Origin: Acidimicrobiia bacterium
GTDB taxonomy: Bacteria; Actinomycetota; Acidimicrobiia; Spongiisociales; SHLN01
Direction: 5' to 3'
Assembly (NCBI GenBank): GCA_029862065.1
Contig: JAOTYB010000006.1
Location: 1 to 32,423, forward strand
DNA: 32,423 nucleotides
This document shows positions 6,947 through 15,285 of the stretch, one piece after another. The position numbers and the translations under genes were made by a program. How positions within the stretch are numbered: the stretch's first letter is position 1; every line of letters begins with the position of its first letter. Under the pieces are notes generated by a model, which did not search any database, had not been told where the DNA came from, and saw only the letters and a list, made by a program, of their open reading frames with translations.

Positions 6947-8932
6947 ATGGACACCCTCCGCCCGAGAGAGTTTGATGAGTTAGCCGCCCTCGAGCAGCCG
7001 AGCATTGTCGCTTCGATGTGGCGCTACCGCTGGTTGGTCGCTCTCATCGTTGCTGTGTTCATCGGCCTCGGGCTGGCGTTCCAGGCCTATGTCCCGGCGG
7101 CCTTCCAAGCCACAGCCGAGATGGTGGTTGAGGATCCGCGAGCATCGCAGCTCTTCAACATCGGCGATATCCCCCGATCGACGAGCAACCCGCAGCGGTA
7201 TGTGGCCGACCAGGTGGAGATCTTGCGATCGCCCCGGGTGGCTGATGAGGCCGCAAGGCTCATCAGCCTGTGGGCCGCCAACACTCCAGAGGCGCTTAAT
7301 GGCGATCCATTCACGATAGAAGACGACCTATGGCCCTTTTGGCTCGACCAGCGTGACATCGCCGGTGTGGCGATTTCCCAGGACGAGTTCTTGTCCAACA
7401 TAAGCATTTCCTCCAGCCGCGATAGTAACCAGGTAGAGGTTTCCTTCACGGCCGACACGGCCAAGCTATCCCGCATCGGCGCCAATGCCCTCGTCGAGTC
7501 CTACCAGGACGTGCGGTTCGAGCAGTTGAAGGACACCGCCAACAAGGCCGTGCTGCAAATCGAGCGTCGGCGAACCGGATTGCGCTCAGACCTTGACGAT
7601 CTCCAGGCGCAGATCGACAGCATTACCGACGAAGTGCGCTCGGGTTTGGACGAAGAGTTCGAAGCCGACCTCGGTACGTTCCTCGACCTCCAGCGTCAGC
7701 TCAACGGCCTCGACCCGGAGAGCGACGCCGCCGCGACAGTCCGCTTGCAATTGGATGACCTATTACAAGATTTCCAGACCACCGCAGTCATCGACACGAT
7801 CGAGGCGGGTGACTCCGAGCTACAGGCGCTCCTCGCCGAGCAAGAGGCCGGGATTGACGAGTTGGCGACGCTGTCCGGCCGGGCCAACTCCATCCTCATC
7901 GATCTGGAGCTGACCGGCAGCGGCGTTACCAACCTCTCGCTGGCCCCGACCCCCAAGACCACCACCGGCTCGGGCCCGGCTCGCATTCTCGCCGCTGCCA
8001 TCGTGCTCGGCCTGGCTGTGGCCGCTGCCCTCACCTACTTCCTGGCCTCCCGCCGCCGGGCCTTCGGCAGTCGGACATTGCCGGAGCTCGTGCTCAACGC
8101 TCCGTTGCTGGCCGAGGTCCCCGACTTCTTGTTGGAGGGAATCAAGTCGCCCCTGCCCGTCACACAAGCGCCGACGTCGGCGTCGGCTGAAGCCTTCCGC
8201 TTTGCCGCGGCTGCCGTCGACATCCGGGCTTCGGCGGCCGGCGCCAAGTCGCTGATGATGGTTTCCGCCACCCTGGCCAGCGGAAAGACCACTGCGGCCG
8301 CCAACACAGCCATCGCAGCCGCCCGTGAGGGCTTGCGAGTGCTCGTCATCGACGCCGACTTCGGCAACCAGGAGCTGACCAGCCTCTTCCTTGGAGAGGA
8401 GCAGCCCGCAGCCGGCATTACCGAGGTGGTGGCCGGCATCGTGCCGCTTGATCAGGCCGTGCGTCAGGTGGTAGTCACCGACGATCGCTCGCTCTATCTG
8501 TTGTGGCGTGGCCGCCAGCCGGTCGAAGCCGCCAACTTCTTCCGTACCGAGGACACCCAGCGGTTCTTCACCGAAGTCAAGGAGCAGTTTGACCTGGTCA
8601 TCATCGATGGTCCGCCGCTCTTGCAGGTCGCCTACGCCAGCACTCTGGTTCGCTATGTCGACGCGGTGGTGGCGATTGTTGCCCACAACAGTCGTGTCAG
8701 CGAGCTGGAAGAGGTTGCCGACCGGCTCCACTTCATCGAGACGCCGGCCATCGGATATATCTACACCAAGGCGCCTTTGCGTGCCGAGATGACGGCCTCT
8801 GAGGGCTCGATGAAGGACATCCTCGGTCTCGGTGGCGAATCCGCCGGCCGGCCCACGGTCGGCCAGACCCGCTCAACCCGCCGCTCCCGTCGGGACGCCG
8901 GCAACGGCGGTGACTCGGCTCCGAAGAGCTAG
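6947..8932 (+). CDS. Wzc/CpsCD-like polysaccharide co-polymerase with kinase-type ATPase domain (copy 1)
   Basis: This inner-membrane protein controls polysaccharide chain length and export. The 661-aa protein has a Wzz-type part with TM1 at about 29-49 (LVALIVAVFIGLGLAFQAYV), a coiled-coil-rich outer region (about 150-320) and TM2 at about 345-366. A cytoplasmic BY-kinase-type domain follows: Walker A ATLASGKTT (K447), Walker A' VLVIDADF and Walker B LVIIDGPPLL. The C-terminal tail (RSTRRSRRDAGNGGD) has no tyrosine cluster, so the usual autophosphorylation target is missing. The track ORF begins at TTG 6944; ATG 6947 with AAAGGA upstream is better. A paralogue with the same architecture lies at 21417-23336 on the other strand. 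A hairpin and heptamer array follow the stop codon. Confidence 0.92.
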   Translation: MDTLRPREFDELAALEQPSIVASMWRYRWLVALIVAVFIGLGLAFQAYVPAAFQATAEMVVEDPRASQLFNIGDIPRSTSNPQRYVADQVEILRSPRVADEAARLISLWAANTPEALNGDPFTIEDDLWPFWLDQRDIAGVAISQDEFLSNISISSSRDSNQVEVSFTADTAKLSRIGANALVESYQDVRFEQLKDTANKAVLQIERRRTGLRSDLDDLQAQIDSITDEVRSGLDEEFEADLGTFLDLQRQLNGLDPESDAAATVRLQLDDLLQDFQTTAVIDTIEAGDSELQALLAEQEAGIDELATLSGRANSILIDLELTGSGVTNLSLAPTPKTTTGSGPARILAAAIVLGLAVAAALTYFLASRRRAFGSRTLPELVLNAPLLAEVPDFLLEGIKSPLPVTQAPTSASAEAFRFAAAAVDIRASAAGAKSLMMVSATLASGKTTAAANTAIAAAREGLRVLVIDADFGNQELTSLFLGEEQPAAGITEVVAGIVPLDQAVRQVVVTDDRSLYLLWRGRQPVEAANFFRTEDTQRFFTEVKEQFDLVIIDGPPLLQVAYASTLVRYVDAVVAIVAHNSRVSELEEVADRLHFIETPAIGYIYTKAPLRAEMTASEGSMKDILGLGGESAGRPTVGQTRSTRRSRRDAGNGGDSAPKS

Positions 8933-8933
8933 G

Positions 8934-8970
8934 CGAGTTCTGCTCGGCTACGCCGAGCTTGCGCAACTCG
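8934..8970. terminator. Two-tier hairpin just after the first Wzc-like gene
   Basis: GCTCGGC-TAC-GCCGAGC (8942-8958) forms a 7-bp stem with a 3-nt loop. An outer 6-bp stem (CGAGTT 8934-8939 with AACTCG 8965-8970) encloses it. It begins two bases after the stop codon. There is no T-run, so it may be a processing or stability element, or a REP-like unit, instead of a classical terminator. Its 3-nt loop and GAGTT/AACTC arms resemble the hairpins at 32264-32304. Confidence 0.5.
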
Positions 8971-8975
8971 ACGCC

Positions 8976-9094
8976 AATAGGCGATAGGCGATAGGCGATA
9001 GGCAAAACCTAGTTGGTGCACCGCCTCGGGTCCCCGAGATACTGCGTACTGCGTACTGCATACTGCGTACTGCTTGCCGCTCAACTGTCAACTG
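8976..9094. repeat. Heptamer tandem-repeat element, copy at 9.0 kb
   Basis: Four GATAGGC-type units (8976-9003) run into a 39-nt core that begins at 9001. The core is followed by five TACTGCG-type units (9040-9074), a short spacer and two TCAACTG units (9081-9094). The core contains CTCGGG-TC-CCCGAG (9025-9038), a 6-bp hairpin. It occupies the convergent gap between the first Wzc-like gene and the GT4 gene. The core is 29/39 identical to the copy at 14986-15024. Confidence 0.85.
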
Positions 9095-9107
9095 TTGACT
9101 TGGCTGC

Positions 9108-10388
9108 CTATCCGCTCGCGATGGCTGCTCTGATAGCGGCCTCGAGTGTGGCATGGGCTTCGGCAGTGTTGAGGTTGGGTGTGTTGTCGAGCCCGGAGGC
9201 CTGATAGAAGTGGGTCATCGCCGCTCCGAATTGTTCGGCGATCTCCTGGCGGGACCCGGGTGACACCAACCGCACCCGACCGGGGTCGATGGCAGATTCC
9301 GCCACGGTCTTGGCGCCACCGTTGGCGAACACGATGACCGGCGCGCCGCGCTGCATTGCCTCAGCCAGCGCGGTCCCGCCCTCCTCCCGAACGCCGGCGA
9401 ACACCACTGCCCCGGCCCGGTCGAGCAGATCCATTGCTTCCGGGTAGGGGAGCCACCCTCGGAGGTCGACCCGATCAAGGAGGCCGAGTTCCTCGATCAG
9501 GCCCTCTAGCGCCGACCGTTCCGGGCCATCGCCGACGATCACCATGCGCACGTCCGGGTGGGCCTCGGCCAACCCGCGGACGGCCAATCGAACCCCCTTG
9601 CGCGTCTCGAACGACGACAGAAACAGTATGAAGTCCTCCCGCGGTTTGGCGACCCGGTCGACCTCAGTGAACATGACATGGTTGAGAACCACGTCGGCCG
9701 GACGGGGCCTCCCGAGCCGCGCCTGGGTCTCTTCGCTTTGGGCGATGCGCACGGCTGCCTTCCGCCAGGTCCGCCGGGTAGCGGGGGCCAGCGACAAGAC
9801 CCGAACTGCGATGAGGTCGATCAACTCGGATGCGATGCCTTTCGCTCCCAGAGCCCGCCACATGTCTGACGGAGTGGTAACAGCACCGCCGACCGGGCCC
9901 CAGGCCAGAGGAATCGGGAGGCGACGCCCCGGAGAGGGCAGCCAGTAGACGGAGTAGGTGGCGTGATGGGTCACGTCGAAGGGTCGGTCCGCGTGGAGCT
10001 TTTTCGCCAGTCGCCGAGCGCTGCGCTGCCACCCCAGGTATGCGATGAAGTACCCGATTAAGTGTCTTCGCGACTTGTCGGTAGGCGCATGTGGCAACCA
10101 GCGCGCCCACTTCGGCTCGTTGACGAGTTGGAATTCGATCGTGGAATCCGGGTTCTCGCGCTCCCATTCCTGGATTGCGCCGATGTGCTCAGGTCCGACC
10201 AGCACGGTCAGTTCGCCGAACCGGGCAACCGACTGGACCAGGCTCCAGCCAACCCCTGGTTCGGATCCCCTTCCCGGTTCGCAGGCGTAGGCGATTACCA
10301 AGACACGCGGGCGCCGAGTCTCGGATGGAGCGGAGAGATTTGCTTGGCTCACCAGGCCTGTCGATTCGTGGCCGATCGACTTCGCCAT
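9108..10388 (-). CDS. GT4-family glycosyltransferase (last gene of the minus operon)
   Basis: This is a GT-B fold glycosyltransferase that adds a sugar to the lipid-linked repeat unit in the cytoplasm. The protein is up to 426 aa. Its N-terminal Rossmann half starts VLVIAYACEPGRGSEPGVGW, a pattern known in EPS transferases of this group. The C-terminal half has FILFLSSFETRKGVRLAVRG, MVIVGDGPERSALE, RVDLRGWLPYPEAMDLLDRA and EEGGTALAEAMQRGAPVIVF, with the donor-binding E-x7-E-like region. The ATG at 10388 overlaps the ligase gene by 40 nt and has AAGGA about 11-15 nt upstream. An alternative GTG at 10352 gives a GTGA overlap with the ligase stop and may be the true start. Donor and acceptor sugars are unknown. 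Confidence 0.88.
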   Translation of the reverse strand: MAKSIGHESTGLVSQANLSAPSETRRPRVLVIAYACEPGRGSEPGVGWSLVQSVARFGELTVLVGPEHIGAIQEWERENPDSTIEFQLVNEPKWARWLPHAPTDKSRRHLIGYFIAYLGWQRSARRLAKKLHADRPFDVTHHATYSVYWLPSPGRRLPIPLAWGPVGGAVTTPSDMWRALGAKGIASELIDLIAVRVLSLAPATRRTWRKAAVRIAQSEETQARLGRPRPADVVLNHVMFTEVDRVAKPREDFILFLSSFETRKGVRLAVRGLAEAHPDVRMVIVGDGPERSALEGLIEELGLLDRVDLRGWLPYPEAMDLLDRAGAVVFAGVREEGGTALAEAMQRGAPVIVFANGGAKTVAESAIDPGRVRLVSPGSRQEIAEQFGAAMTHFYQASGLDNTPNLNTAEAHATLEAAIRAAIASG

Positions 10389-11791
10389 TTCCCGACCGTT
10401 CCTTCAGTGGCCACGACCGAGCCAAGTCCGTAGATGCTCCACAGCCAAACGGCAGCCTGGGGACCTTCCAAGCTGGGGTCAAAGAAGCCATTGATGAGGG
10501 CCGCCATCGCTCCCACCATGCACCACGAGAGGACGGCGGCTTTCTGTGATTCGCCCAACTGGCTCAGCCGTTTTCGAGCCCTCCATAGATACACATACCA
10601 GACGGCCCACAATGCCACCCAGAGACTCGTTCCGATCAGGCCCATGCGGGCGAGCACCGATAGATGTGAGTTATGGGGATTGCGCAATTCGGGGCCCGTT
10701 TCCGCACCAGCATAGAACCCGTATTTACCGGCGAGGTTCGGCCCAAAACCGAAACCAGATAAGAAACGCTCGTTCGTCAACGTGTCGTCCAGTACGAGGT
10801 CCCAGAGCTCGAGTCGCCATGCAATGGTGCCATCATCCTCACCGGTACCCGGCTCGGCCCGGACGTTGATGTCGGTGATATTTGAAAACAGCTGGGATAT
10901 TGAGACTTCCCGTCGCTCCAAGTCGAACCGCACATCGAATGCAAAAGCCAGCAACATCGCGGCTATGAGAACGACCAGAACGTTGCCCATTGCCGGCCGC
11001 GCCCGCTTGCCTGCCAAGTAGATCGCAAAGAGAGCTATGAAGCCGGCGACCAGTGTGCCTCGGTTTTGGGTTCCCGCCAGAGCGAGCAAGAGAAGTCCGC
11101 CGACGGTAAGAAGCACATTTCGCACACGGTCACGTCGCTCCACTTCGGGTGCGACGACCAGCAAGAGAAAGGCGATCGCAATAACCGCCTGTACCCCCAC
11201 GTTGCCCGGCTTGTGTGACGTGATCAGGACCTCCGAGTCGGGCAGGAACAACCCGGTCTGCCGGTTGGCCAGTAGAAGACGCACCGTCCCGATCATCAGA
11301 AAGGCCGGGATGATCCTCGTGTACCAGCGAATGAACAAGTCATACGCCGGCTCCCAGGCCCGGACCAATGCCCCCAGGACAATTGCGAACAACCCGTAGT
11401 AGAAGATGGCGCTGTCACGCACCGCCTCTTGAACGGGGTTGGAAGTTGCGCCCAGGATGAGGAGCATGAATCCGAACCCCATGAAAGCGACAAGAAACTG
11501 CATCGGCAGACTCAGTCGGATGAATCGAACCGCCTCACCGGATCGGATGACGACATAGAGCCCGAGCGCCAGTATGAACTCGCCGACGAACAACGGTGTC
11601 CCTGGCACATGGATCCACGCGAACGCACGGTCGAAAAAGAGGTAGCCGCCGAGCAGGACGGCCAGCGCTCTGGTCAGGAAGCGGTAGCGGGCAGTGCGGT
11701 CTTTCAGCGCACTGGCGATCAACGCCTTTGAGGCGGACCCGTGCTCATTGCGGGGCGACCGTTCAGGAGGTGAGAAGATCGAGTCGGTCAC
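10349..11791 (-). CDS. O-antigen ligase / Wzy-type polymerase family membrane protein
   Basis: This is a multi-spanning membrane enzyme that either polymerises lipid-linked repeat units outside the membrane (Wzy) or ligates glycans to an acceptor. The 480-aa protein has about ten to twelve hydrophobic helices. A large outer loop near the C-terminus carries GFGFGPNLAGKYGF and the characteristic NPHNSHLSVLARMGLIG motif, whose histidine is the conserved functional residue. In a locus with a priming transferase and Wzc-like proteins, polymerase is the more likely role. The start is GTG 11791 with GAGAGGAGAG upstream. No Wzx flippase gene was recognised in the window. Confidence 0.87.
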   Translation of the reverse strand: MTDSIFSPPERSPRNEHGSASKALIASALKDRTARYRFLTRALAVLLGGYLFFDRAFAWIHVPGTPLFVGEFILALGLYVVIRSGEAVRFIRLSLPMQFLVAFMGFGFMLLILGATSNPVQEAVRDSAIFYYGLFAIVLGALVRAWEPAYDLFIRWYTRIIPAFLMIGTVRLLLANRQTGLFLPDSEVLITSHKPGNVGVQAVIAIAFLLLVVAPEVERRDRVRNVLLTVGGLLLLALAGTQNRGTLVAGFIALFAIYLAGKRARPAMGNVLVVLIAAMLLAFAFDVRFDLERREVSISQLFSNITDINVRAEPGTGEDDGTIAWRLELWDLVLDDTLTNERFLSGFGFGPNLAGKYGFYAGAETGPELRNPHNSHLSVLARMGLIGTSLWVALWAVWYVYLWRARKRLSQLGESQKAAVLSWCMVGAMAALINGFFDPSLEGPQAAVWLWSIYGLGSVVATEGTVGKWRSRSATNRQAW

Positions 11792-11846
11792 GCGACGCTC
11801 TCCTCTCGCCGGGTCGTCGTTGCCCTAGCAGGACGGTTTGCCGCGG

Positions 11847-12809
11847 CTACGCGGCGCCTTCTTTAACCTGCTTTTCGATCCAGCGATAGGTATCGACTAG
11901 GCCTTCTTCGAGGGCAGTAGTCGGTTCCCATCCGAGGACCTCGCGCAGCTTAGTGTTGTCGGAGTTTCGGCCCCGCACGCCCTGCGGCCCGTCGACGTGC
12001 TTGAGCGTAATCCCTTGCTTGCCGGAGATCTCGATGACGATCTGCGCCAGCTCGTTGATCGTGACCATGCGGTCGCGACCCAGATTGAGCGGCTCGGTGT
12101 AGCCCGAGTCCATAAGACGGACGAGGCCTTCCACGGTGTCGTCCACGTGACAGAAGGAGCGGGTTTGCTCGCCGTCACCCCAGATCTCGATCGTTCCACC
12201 GTCTTCGACCTCGGCGACCTTGCGGCACAGCGCGGCCGGGGCCTTCTCGCGTCCGCCGGTCCAGGTGCCGTAGGGCCCGTAGATGTTGTGGAAGCGGACC
12301 ACTCGCACGTCCATGCCGTAGTCGAGGTGGTAGTAGTGGGCGGCGATTTCTGAGACAAGCTTCTCCCACCCGTAGGCGTCCTGGGGAGCTGCCGGATAGG
12401 CGTCTTCCTCTTTGAGAGGCGTGACGTTGGCGTCCTCCTGGAGGTACTCCGGGTAGATGCAGGCCGACGACGTATAGAGGTACTTCGAGACCCCATTCTC
12501 CCGAGCCGCCTCCAAGGTGTGCAGGTTGATGAGGGCGTTGTTGTGGAGAATGGTCGAGTGGTTGGCCGAGATGAAGCCCATGCCGCCCATGTCGGCGGCC
12601 AATGCGTAGACGTGGTCGACGTCCTTGGTGGCCTCCTGGCAGGCTTCCCAACGGCGGAGGTCGAGGATCTTGAACTCATCGGCGTCGATGTCACTGAATT
12701 CGGGTTCCTTGATGTCGACACCCCGGACCCAGTAGCCGCGGTTACGGAGATCGGTGACGAGGTGGTGGCCGATGAATCCGCCGGCTCCGGTGACGAGTAC
12801 TCGTTCCAT
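11847..12809 (-). CDS. gme: GDP-mannose 3,5-epimerase
   Basis: This enzyme converts GDP-D-mannose to GDP-L-galactose (or the 5-epimer GDP-L-gulose) in the cytoplasm. The 320-aa short-chain dehydrogenase-type protein has the NAD site TGAGGFIG (7-14), ADMGGMGFI (72-80), TSSACIYPE, QDAYGWEK, RFHNIYGPYGTWTGGREKAP and GVRGRNSDN. These match the plant enzyme from memory almost block for block. C117, Y146, K150 and K189 correspond to Arabidopsis C145, Y174, K178 and K217 with a constant offset of 28, so no gaps fall between them. ATG 12809 has AGAAGGAA upstream. In plants the product feeds ascorbate synthesis; here it most likely feeds the polysaccharide. A generic NDP-sugar epimerase is possible but less likely. 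Confidence 0.9.
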   Translation of the reverse strand: MERVLVTGAGGFIGHHLVTDLRNRGYWVRGVDIKEPEFSDIDADEFKILDLRRWEACQEATKDVDHVYALAADMGGMGFISANHSTILHNNALINLHTLEAARENGVSKYLYTSSACIYPEYLQEDANVTPLKEEDAYPAAPQDAYGWEKLVSEIAAHYYHLDYGMDVRVVRFHNIYGPYGTWTGGREKAPAALCRKVAEVEDGGTIEIWGDGEQTRSFCHVDDTVEGLVRLMDSGYTEPLNLGRDRMVTINELAQIVIEISGKQGITLKHVDGPQGVRGRNSDNTKLREVLGWEPTTALEEGLVDTYRWIEKQVKEGAA

Positions 12810-12876
12810 TTTCAGTAGTTCCTTCTCTTTGGGTGGCCCTGTTCAGAGCTTGCTGGGCAAATGGCTCGGATGCCAC

Positions 12877-13692
12877 TCACTGTACTTCACTTTCCGCGGT
12901 TGTATCGGGGGCTTGGGGTCCCCGATACAACTCGGTAACGGTGACTAAACGGGGCGGTCTCCGGAGCACCCGGAACACGAACCGAGGGTTGTTTCCCAGG
13001 TAGCGCTTCCACAGCCTGCGAGGCTCCTTGAGCAGGCGATAGAGCCACTCGAGACCCCGCTTCTGCATCCATGCTGGGGCCTGGGGAAGCAGGCCGGCGT
13101 GGATGTCAAAGGCGGCTCCCACTCCGAGGAGGGCGGGAGCATTGAGCCGAGCCCGGTTGGCGTCCATCCAGCGTTCCTGCTTGGGGGTGCTGAGGCCGAC
13201 CCATACGAAGTCGGGCCCGGCGCGGTTGATGGAGCTGGTGATCTCGGTGACCTCGGCCTCGGTGAGGTCACGGAAGGGCGGCGAGTAGGTCCCGACCACT
13301 TTGAGGCCCGGAAACAGTTCGCCGAGACGGGCGGCCAGCAGTTCGGGGACACCCTCTTTGCCGCCGTAGAAGAAGTGGGTCCAGCCTGCGGCCGCCGACC
13401 GACCGAGGATCTCCAGCATGAGGTCCGGCCCATACACGCGAGACATATCGATGGCTCCGGCCCGCTTGCCCGCCCACACCATCGGCATCCCATCGGGGGT
13501 CGTGAGCCCGGATCGATTGTGGATGCGCAGCAAGTCGGGGTCGGCCTGCGACTCCATAACGCCGTGAACGCCGGTTACGCACACGTAGTGCGGCTCGTTC
13601 TCGTCCACCCAGCGGCTGAGCTCCGCCACCGCGCTCGTCATGTTGATCGCGCTGATGCCAACGCCCAAGACGTCTACTCGAGGGATTCCCAT
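12877..13692 (-). CDS. WecG/TagA/CpsF-family glycosyltransferase (GT26)
   Basis: Members move N-acetylmannosamine, its uronic acid, or glucose-type residues onto lipid-linked acceptors at the membrane. The 271-aa protein has the family blocks GLTTPDGMPMVW (with D67, the expected catalytic aspartate), YGPDLMLEIL, FFYGGKEGVPELLAARL, VWVGLSTPKQERWM and GVGAAFDIHAG. Its basic C-terminal region (LLKEPRRLWKRYLGNNPRF) is typical for membrane attachment. The track ORF begins upstream at 14229 in a frame antisense to sense of the GT4 gene. The real start is ATG 13692 (MGIPRVDVLGVGI), 7 nt after the GT4 stop and without a visible ribosome-binding site, so it is probably translated by coupling. In this locus it probably adds the second sugar. 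Confidence 0.92.
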   Translation of the reverse strand: MGIPRVDVLGVGISAINMTSAVAELSRWVDENEPHYVCVTGVHGVMESQADPDLLRIHNRSGLTTPDGMPMVWAGKRAGAIDMSRVYGPDLMLEILGRSAAAGWTHFFYGGKEGVPELLAARLGELFPGLKVVGTYSPPFRDLTEAEVTEITSSINRAGPDFVWVGLSTPKQERWMDANRARLNAPALLGVGAAFDIHAGLLPQAPAWMQKRGLEWLYRLLKEPRRLWKRYLGNNPRFVFRVLRRPPRLVTVTELYRGPQAPDTTAESEVQ

Positions 13693-13699
13693 GGAAGAA

Positions 13700-14881
13700 T
13701 TATCGACGCTCGGAGGTGGGACCTGAAATGGTACGAGCGACCCTTTCATAGACCGCTTCCAGCCCGGCCAGGCCGTGCTGTTCGGAGTAGCGGTCCTCAA
13801 AGAGGCGTCGGGCGCTGGTTGATCCGGCGGCGACGTGAGCGCGATCTTGCAGGCGAGCCAGGCCCTTGGCCAGGTCGTCCGGGTCGCCCGGTCGGGCCAG
13901 CCAGTCGGGCCCGAGCGGGGCAACGACTTCGGGAATCGGGCCGATGTCGGATGCGAGAACGGGCACGCCGGCAGCCAATGCTTCCAGCAACACCATGCTG
14001 AGGCCCTCGTACCAAATCGATGGCAGAACCAGTGCCCGGGCTTCGAGCATGTGGGACCGCACCGCTGATTGGTCCACCTGACCCAGAAGGGACACACTGG
14101 GCAGACCTCTCCGTCGCAGGTCGGCCTCGAGCGGGCCGACGCCGATGATGTCGAGCTCATAGTCGAGCCCGGCTCTCTCCCACGCATTAAGCAGCACGTC
14201 GGGAGCCTTCTCGGTGGTGAGCCGGCCAACGAAGAGCACCCGGTTGGAGTCTTCGGCCGCCCGGGTGCGGGGCCCGGGGTCGGGTACGAAATTGGGTTTC
14301 ACCGCGATCCGGTCGGCCGGGATCCCGCTTTCGATGAAGCGGTCACGGGCGAAATCGGTGAGAGCAAGGATGAGGTCGAGGTCTTTGCGCCAGGTCCCCC
14401 GCCGGCGGTTGAAGGCGATCGTCGAGGCCGATGCCAATGACTGGGTGTAGCTGTCGAGGTAGCACTTGTAACGCACGCCGTACCAGGCGTTCTGGCTCGC
14501 GACACACAGTTCGCATGCCTGGTTGTCTCGCAGCAACATGGCGTTGGCGCAGGCCAGCCGGTAGTTGTGGAGCGTGAGAACGGTTGGCGAGAACTCCCGA
14601 GCTGCCCGAAACACGGAGGGGGACAGGTGGTACCAGGTGTTGTGGAAGTGGGTGACGTCGGGGGCGTGCACCCGAACCAGGTCACGGACTCGCCGGGCGG
14701 CCGCCGGGTTCCAGGGGCTTCGGATCATGTCGCCGGCGGCGGCCAGCGGTCCCGGCGGGTTCTGCTCCCGATGCTCGATGACCGAATGCCCGGCGTCCCG
14801 CAACAGTTCCGCCTCATTGGAGGCCACCGAGTCCTCTCCACCCGGCTGACGATACTGGGTGTGGATCTGGAGGATTTTCAC
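13700..14881 (-). CDS. GT4-family glycosyltransferase (first gene of the minus operon)
   Basis: This is a GT-B glycosyltransferase of 393 aa. Its N-terminus MKILQIHTQYRQPGGEDSVA is typical of a large group of bacterial GT4 enzymes. A cysteine-containing stretch (QACELCVASQNAWYGVRYKC) follows HNYRLACANAMLL and may form a small structural or metal site. The C-terminal donor domain has NRVLFVGRLTTEKAPDVLLNA, YELDIIGVGPLEADLR, and SIWYEGLSMVLLEALAAGVP with the E-x7-E motif. It begins the operon that continues into tagA-like, gme, ligase and the second GT4 gene. Its promoter must lie in the 404-nt gap that contains the largest heptamer array. Sugar specificity is unknown. Confidence 0.9.
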   Translation of the reverse strand: MKILQIHTQYRQPGGEDSVASNEAELLRDAGHSVIEHREQNPPGPLAAAGDMIRSPWNPAAARRVRDLVRVHAPDVTHFHNTWYHLSPSVFRAAREFSPTVLTLHNYRLACANAMLLRDNQACELCVASQNAWYGVRYKCYLDSYTQSLASASTIAFNRRRGTWRKDLDLILALTDFARDRFIESGIPADRIAVKPNFVPDPGPRTRAAEDSNRVLFVGRLTTEKAPDVLLNAWERAGLDYELDIIGVGPLEADLRRRGLPSVSLLGQVDQSAVRSHMLEARALVLPSIWYEGLSMVLLEALAAGVPVLASDIGPIPEVVAPLGPDWLARPGDPDDLAKGLARLQDRAHVAAGSTSARRLFEDRYSEQHGLAGLEAVYERVARTISGPTSERR

Positions 14882-15285
14882 GGGAGGCCAGTGTACGGCA
14901 GCTCAATCCCCGGGCGTTTCAATCGGATACGCGATACGCGATACGGGATACGCGATACGCAATACGCAATACGCAATACGCAATAGGCAGTACCTTGTTG
15001 GTGCGCGGTCTCGGGCCTCCGCGCTACTGCTTACTGCTTACTGCTTACTGCTTACTGCGTCCGGCGTCCGGCGTCCGGCGTCCTAGCGTCCGGCGTCCGG
15101 CGTCCTGCGTCCTGCGTCCTGCGTCCGGCGTCCGGCGTCCTGAGTCCTGCGTCCTGCGTCCTGCTTCCTGCGTCGATTTCCGCCACTTTCCCCCCGCTCT
15201 GGCTGCTAACGGTTGGCTCAAGATATCACTCTCCGTGGTCGATAACGCTCTGAGTAACACATACAGACCACTGTGAGGGATGTAC
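14882..15285. other. 404-nt divergent gap dominated by heptamer repeats
   Basis: This gap separates the minus-strand glycosyltransferase operon from the first beta-helix gene, so it must carry both promoters. About 250 nt are the heptamer array listed separately. The remaining 110 nt before the beta-helix gene (15176-15285) hold AT-richer sequence such as AAGATATCACTC and GTCGATAACGCTC. I could not fit a convincing promoter. The 43 nt on the other side (14882-14924) are also unremarkable. Confidence 0.5.
14925..15172. repeat. Large heptamer tandem-repeat element, copy at 15.0 kb
   Basis: The left array (14925-14994) has ten 7-nt units drifting from GGATACG/CGATACG to CAATACG, CAATAGG and CAGTACC. 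The 39-nt core (14986-15024, counting from GGC) contains the GCGCGG/CCGCGC hairpin. The right array (15025-15172) has 21 units: four TACTGCT, one TACTGCG, then TCCGGCG and TCCTGCG variants. Only one unit is 8 nt long (15081-15088). The 7-nt register is otherwise kept while the unit sequence changes. The left array reads TATTGCG-like on the other strand, so the two sides are related inverted arrays. Confidence 0.92.

Noticed and set aside
7820-8731. 303-aa minus-strand ORF opposite the first Wzc-like gene
   Set aside because: It is antisense to the Walker motif region and has low-complexity composition without family features. The same holds for 21729..22547 opposite the second copy.
8934-8970. 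Classical rho-independent terminator
   Set aside because: The stem is good but no T-run follows on either strand, so it is listed as a hairpin with low terminator confidence.
12877-14229. Full 450-aa track ORF as a fusion of a glycosyltransferase-like region with WecG/TagA
   Set aside because: Residues before MGIPRVDV are an out-of-frame reading of the GT4 gene at 13700-14881. The WecG/TagA protein starts at 13692.
14925-15172. Possible CRISPR array
   Set aside because: The units are 7 nt with no spacers between them, and no cas gene is present.
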